Part shown: piece by piece, positions 5,475 to 7,163 of the stretch
Numbering within the stretch: the stretch's first letter is position 1
How the letters are laid out: every line of letters starts with the position of its first letter
Assembly: GCA_007123425.1 (NCBI GenBank)
Contig: SKLC01000159.1
Coordinates: 1-7,163, forward strand
Length of the DNA: 7,163 nt
Reading direction: 5' to 3'
DNA from: Nitriliruptoraceae bacterium
Lineage (GTDB): Bacteria > Actinomycetota > Nitriliruptoria > Nitriliruptorales > Nitriliruptoraceae
Notes under the pieces: generated by a model
What the model was told of the DNA's origin: nothing
Databases searched by the model: none
The model's input: the letters and a program-made list of their open reading frames with translations, nothing else
Translations under genes and position numbers: made by a program

Positions 5475-7163
5475 CTCGGCCGTCGTGGGCTGGGGTGGTG
5501 TCCCCGTCGGCGGGTTCGAGGGCAGCGGTGTAGCTGAGGGCGAGTTCGAGCATGGCGTCGAGGGGGAGCTGTCGGGTGTGGTGGGGGGTGAGGGCGGTGC
5601 CGGGACGGGCTTGGATGCGAAGCGAGTGCACCGCCACCTCGCCGTTGTGGTGTCGGAGACCGATGTGGCACGGGGCGTAGCGCGGGTCGTCGATGACCAG
5701 CTCCGAGGAGTCGGGCGCATCTTCGTGCTGGTGGGCCCGCGCGGGCCTGCGCTGGCCGTTGGCCGTGGGCAGTGCTGGTGGCCTGACCTGCTCGGCAGGG
5801 GTGAGGCTGACCATGCCTGTCGGTTCAGGCTGGCGGCTGGCTCGACGGTCGTGGCGGCGGGCCCACAGCACCAGCGCGGCGGGCTGGAGCACGACGGCGG
5901 CCGCCAGAGCGAAGGTGATGCCGGCGGCGCCAAGCAGGCCCATGCGGCCGATGAGCGCCAGTCCGGAGAAGGACAGGACGGCGAAGGCGGCGAAGGTGGT
6001 CAGGGCGGAGCCCACGAGCGCGCCGCCGGTGGTGCGCAGCGTGGTCTGGCAGGCGGCGTCGGGGTTCTCGCAGCGGGTGAGATCCTCCTCGAAGCGGTTG
6101 GTGACGTGGACGCCGTAGGGCACGCCGATGCCGACGGCGATGGCGGTCAGGGTCGCGGTCATGGCATCGAAGCTGATGTCGAGCAGCCCCATGGTGCCCA
6201 GCAGCAGTGCGGCGCTGCTGACTGAGGGGATCATGGCGATGGCTCCCAGCAGGGGACGCCGGTGGGCCAGTGCGTAGTAGCTGGCGAGCAGGGCCAGGAC
6301 GACCAGCAGGGTGATGCCGATGGAGCGCAGCTGGAAGTCGCGCAGATCGTCGGCCATCTCGGCGATGATCAGCGCGTCGCTGGTGACCAGCGTCTGTCCA
6401 CCGGCGTCGCGCACGGGAGCGAACGCGTCGTGGAGCTGGTCGGCCAGCTGGGGGGCGGCGCCGTCGCCGCCGTTGGTGCGCAGCTCGACGATCGCGGCCT
6501 GCCGGTCGGGGCGCAGCAGCCGGTCGAGGTCGTCGCCGGCCTGGTCGGCCAGGCGCTCGTAGCGCTCCTCGAGCTCGGGCAGTTGCTGGATCTCCTCGGG
6601 GAGCCGGTCGAGCAGGGTGACCAGCGAGGTGGCCTGGGGGCGACCGTCGGCGTCGGTGCGCACGTGCTCGACGTCGTCGAGGCGCTCGTGTGCGTCGCGG
6701 AGCGCGGCGAGCATGGCCGGGTCGGCGAGATCACCGTCGACGAGCACGTAGGTGGCCTCGGTGAGCTCGCCGTCGAACAGCTGTTGCTGCAGGGCGTGCA
6801 GCTCGCCGATGGCGGCGTCGTCAGGGATGAAGTCGTCGCGGTCGAAGCTGGTGTCGAGGTCGCTGGCAGCCCACAGCGAGCCGGCTGCCAGCAGCGCGCC
6901 GACGACCAGGGTGGCCACGGGGTGGTGCACGGCCAGCCGCAGCGGTGCGCTGAGCAGGCGGCCGATGTCGAGGTCGCGTACCGCCCGAGCGCCGGTGGTG
7001 GTGCGCTTGCGGTCGCGCAGCACGCGGGCGGACGGGATCAGACCGCCCATGACGATGAAGGCGGCGACCACGCCGATGGCGGTGAAGATCCCGAAGTCGG
7101 CGATCACCGCCAGCGGAGCGAGGCCGGTCACGGCGAACCCGGCGGCGGTCGCGGCGGTGGCCA
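5440..7163 (-). CDS. RND/MMPL-type permease, 5' end outside window, fused to an unrelated C-terminal tail
   Basis: The frame is open to the right edge. The GTG at 7131 is internal, because upstream codons (ATAATAAGFA) belong to the same membrane segment. Numbered from that GTG, 563 residues are visible. They hold the end of the first membrane bundle (about 1-33), a cytoplasmic linker, one segment (about 71-89), a large extracytoplasmic domain beginning FDRDDFIPDD (96-105) to about 268, then the second bundle with segments near 270-288, 293-317, 325-342, 370-390 and 395-423. The VHVTNRFEEDL motif (341-351) is typical of the COG1033/MMPL branch. Such pumps use the proton gradient to export lipids or drugs. 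Relatives usually end soon after 'ALVLWARRHDRR' (419-430). Here the frame continues 130 more residues into a soluble tail (475-544: SSELVIDDPRYAPCHIGLRH and onward) resembling small actinobacterial hypothetical proteins. The ATG at 5814 could start that tail as a separate gene, but has no ribosome binding site. Confidence 0.8.
   Translation of the reverse strand, partial: ATAATAAGFAVTGLAPLAVIADFGIFTAIGVVAAFIVMGGLIPSARVLRDRKRTTTGARAVRDLDIGRLLSAPLRLAVHHPVATLVVGALLAAGSLWAASDLDTSFDRDDFIPDDAAIGELHALQQQLFDGELTEATYVLVDGDLADPAMLAALRDAHERLDDVEHVRTDADGRPQATSLVTLLDRLPEEIQQLPELEERYERLADQAGDDLDRLLRPDRQAAIVELRTNGGDGAAPQLADQLHDAFAPVRDAGGQTLVTSDALIIAEMADDLRDFQLRSIGITLLVVLALLASYYALAHRRPLLGAIAMIPSVSSAALLLGTMGLLDISFDAMTATLTAIAVGIGVPYGVHVTNRFEEDLTRCENPDAACQTTLRTTGGALVGSALTTFAAFAVLSFSGLALIGRMGLLGAAGITFALAAAVVLQPAALVLWARRHDRRASRQPEPTGMVSLTPAEQVRPPALPTANGQRRPARAHQHEDAPDSSELVIDDPRYAPCHIGLRHHNGEVAVHSLRIQARPGTALTPHHTRQLPLDAMLELALSYTAALEPADGDTTPAHDGRDARRAEPRRPR

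Noticed and set aside
3977..5533. 518-codon plus-strand open frame
   Set aside because: It is antisense to the ABC ATPase gene over most of its length and shows no domain. Only the short stretch near 5210-5348 looked coding-like and is reported separately.
1..7163. CRISPR array, rRNA, tRNA or replication origin
   Set aside because: No regularly spaced direct repeats, tRNA cloverleaf, rRNA-like sequence or DnaA-box cluster was seen on reading both strands.

Overview
The window is about 70% GC with strongly G/C-ending codons. Its gene content (FIST sensor protein, GGDEF cyclase, ABC-2 exporter, RND/MMPL-type permease, VapB-type antitoxin) suggests a chromosomal segment of a high-GC Actinomycetota. 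The phylum is an inference from composition and protein style; nothing here fixes a genus. Every recognisable protein gene lies on the minus strand, so the long plus-strand ORFs are antisense shadows.

Layout, left to right. Positions 1-268 hold the 5' end of a FIST-domain sensor gene that runs off the left edge. Positions 269-851 hold no protein gene but are rich in structure: a long composite hairpin (390-461), a perfect operator-like palindrome beside a GATAAT hexamer (465-485), and two hairpins with C-rich loops followed by a 13-bp TTCG-capped hairpin. That last group looks like a plus-strand small RNA of the actinobacterial 6C type. A GNAT acetyltransferase (852-1367) follows, with a good ribosome binding site and a G-tract-rich leader. 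Positions 1448-1845 hold an anomalous, less GC-rich patch and a dead IS3-family OrfA fragment with a stop at codon 7. Next comes a membrane-anchored diguanylate cyclase (1870-2997) with intact active and inhibitory sites. After a 309-nt gap lies a two-gene ABC-2 exporter operon (ATPase 4100-4990, permease 3307-4098).

The right side looks rearranged. Positions 4991-5292 are a short gap with a coding-like patch on the opposite strand. Positions 5293-5474 are a frameshifted orphan VapB/FitA-type antitoxin with no PIN-domain toxin. Positions 5440-7163 are the 3' two-thirds or so of an RND/MMPL-type permease whose reading frame continues, without a stop, into an unrelated soluble tail that overlaps the antitoxin start.

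Functionally, the ATPase and permease form one exporter, and the cyclase and the FIST protein are separate signalling proteins. I see no clear new multi-gene system. The most interesting items are the candidate C-loop small RNA, the structured region upstream of the FIST gene, and the permease-tail fusion next to the broken antitoxin.
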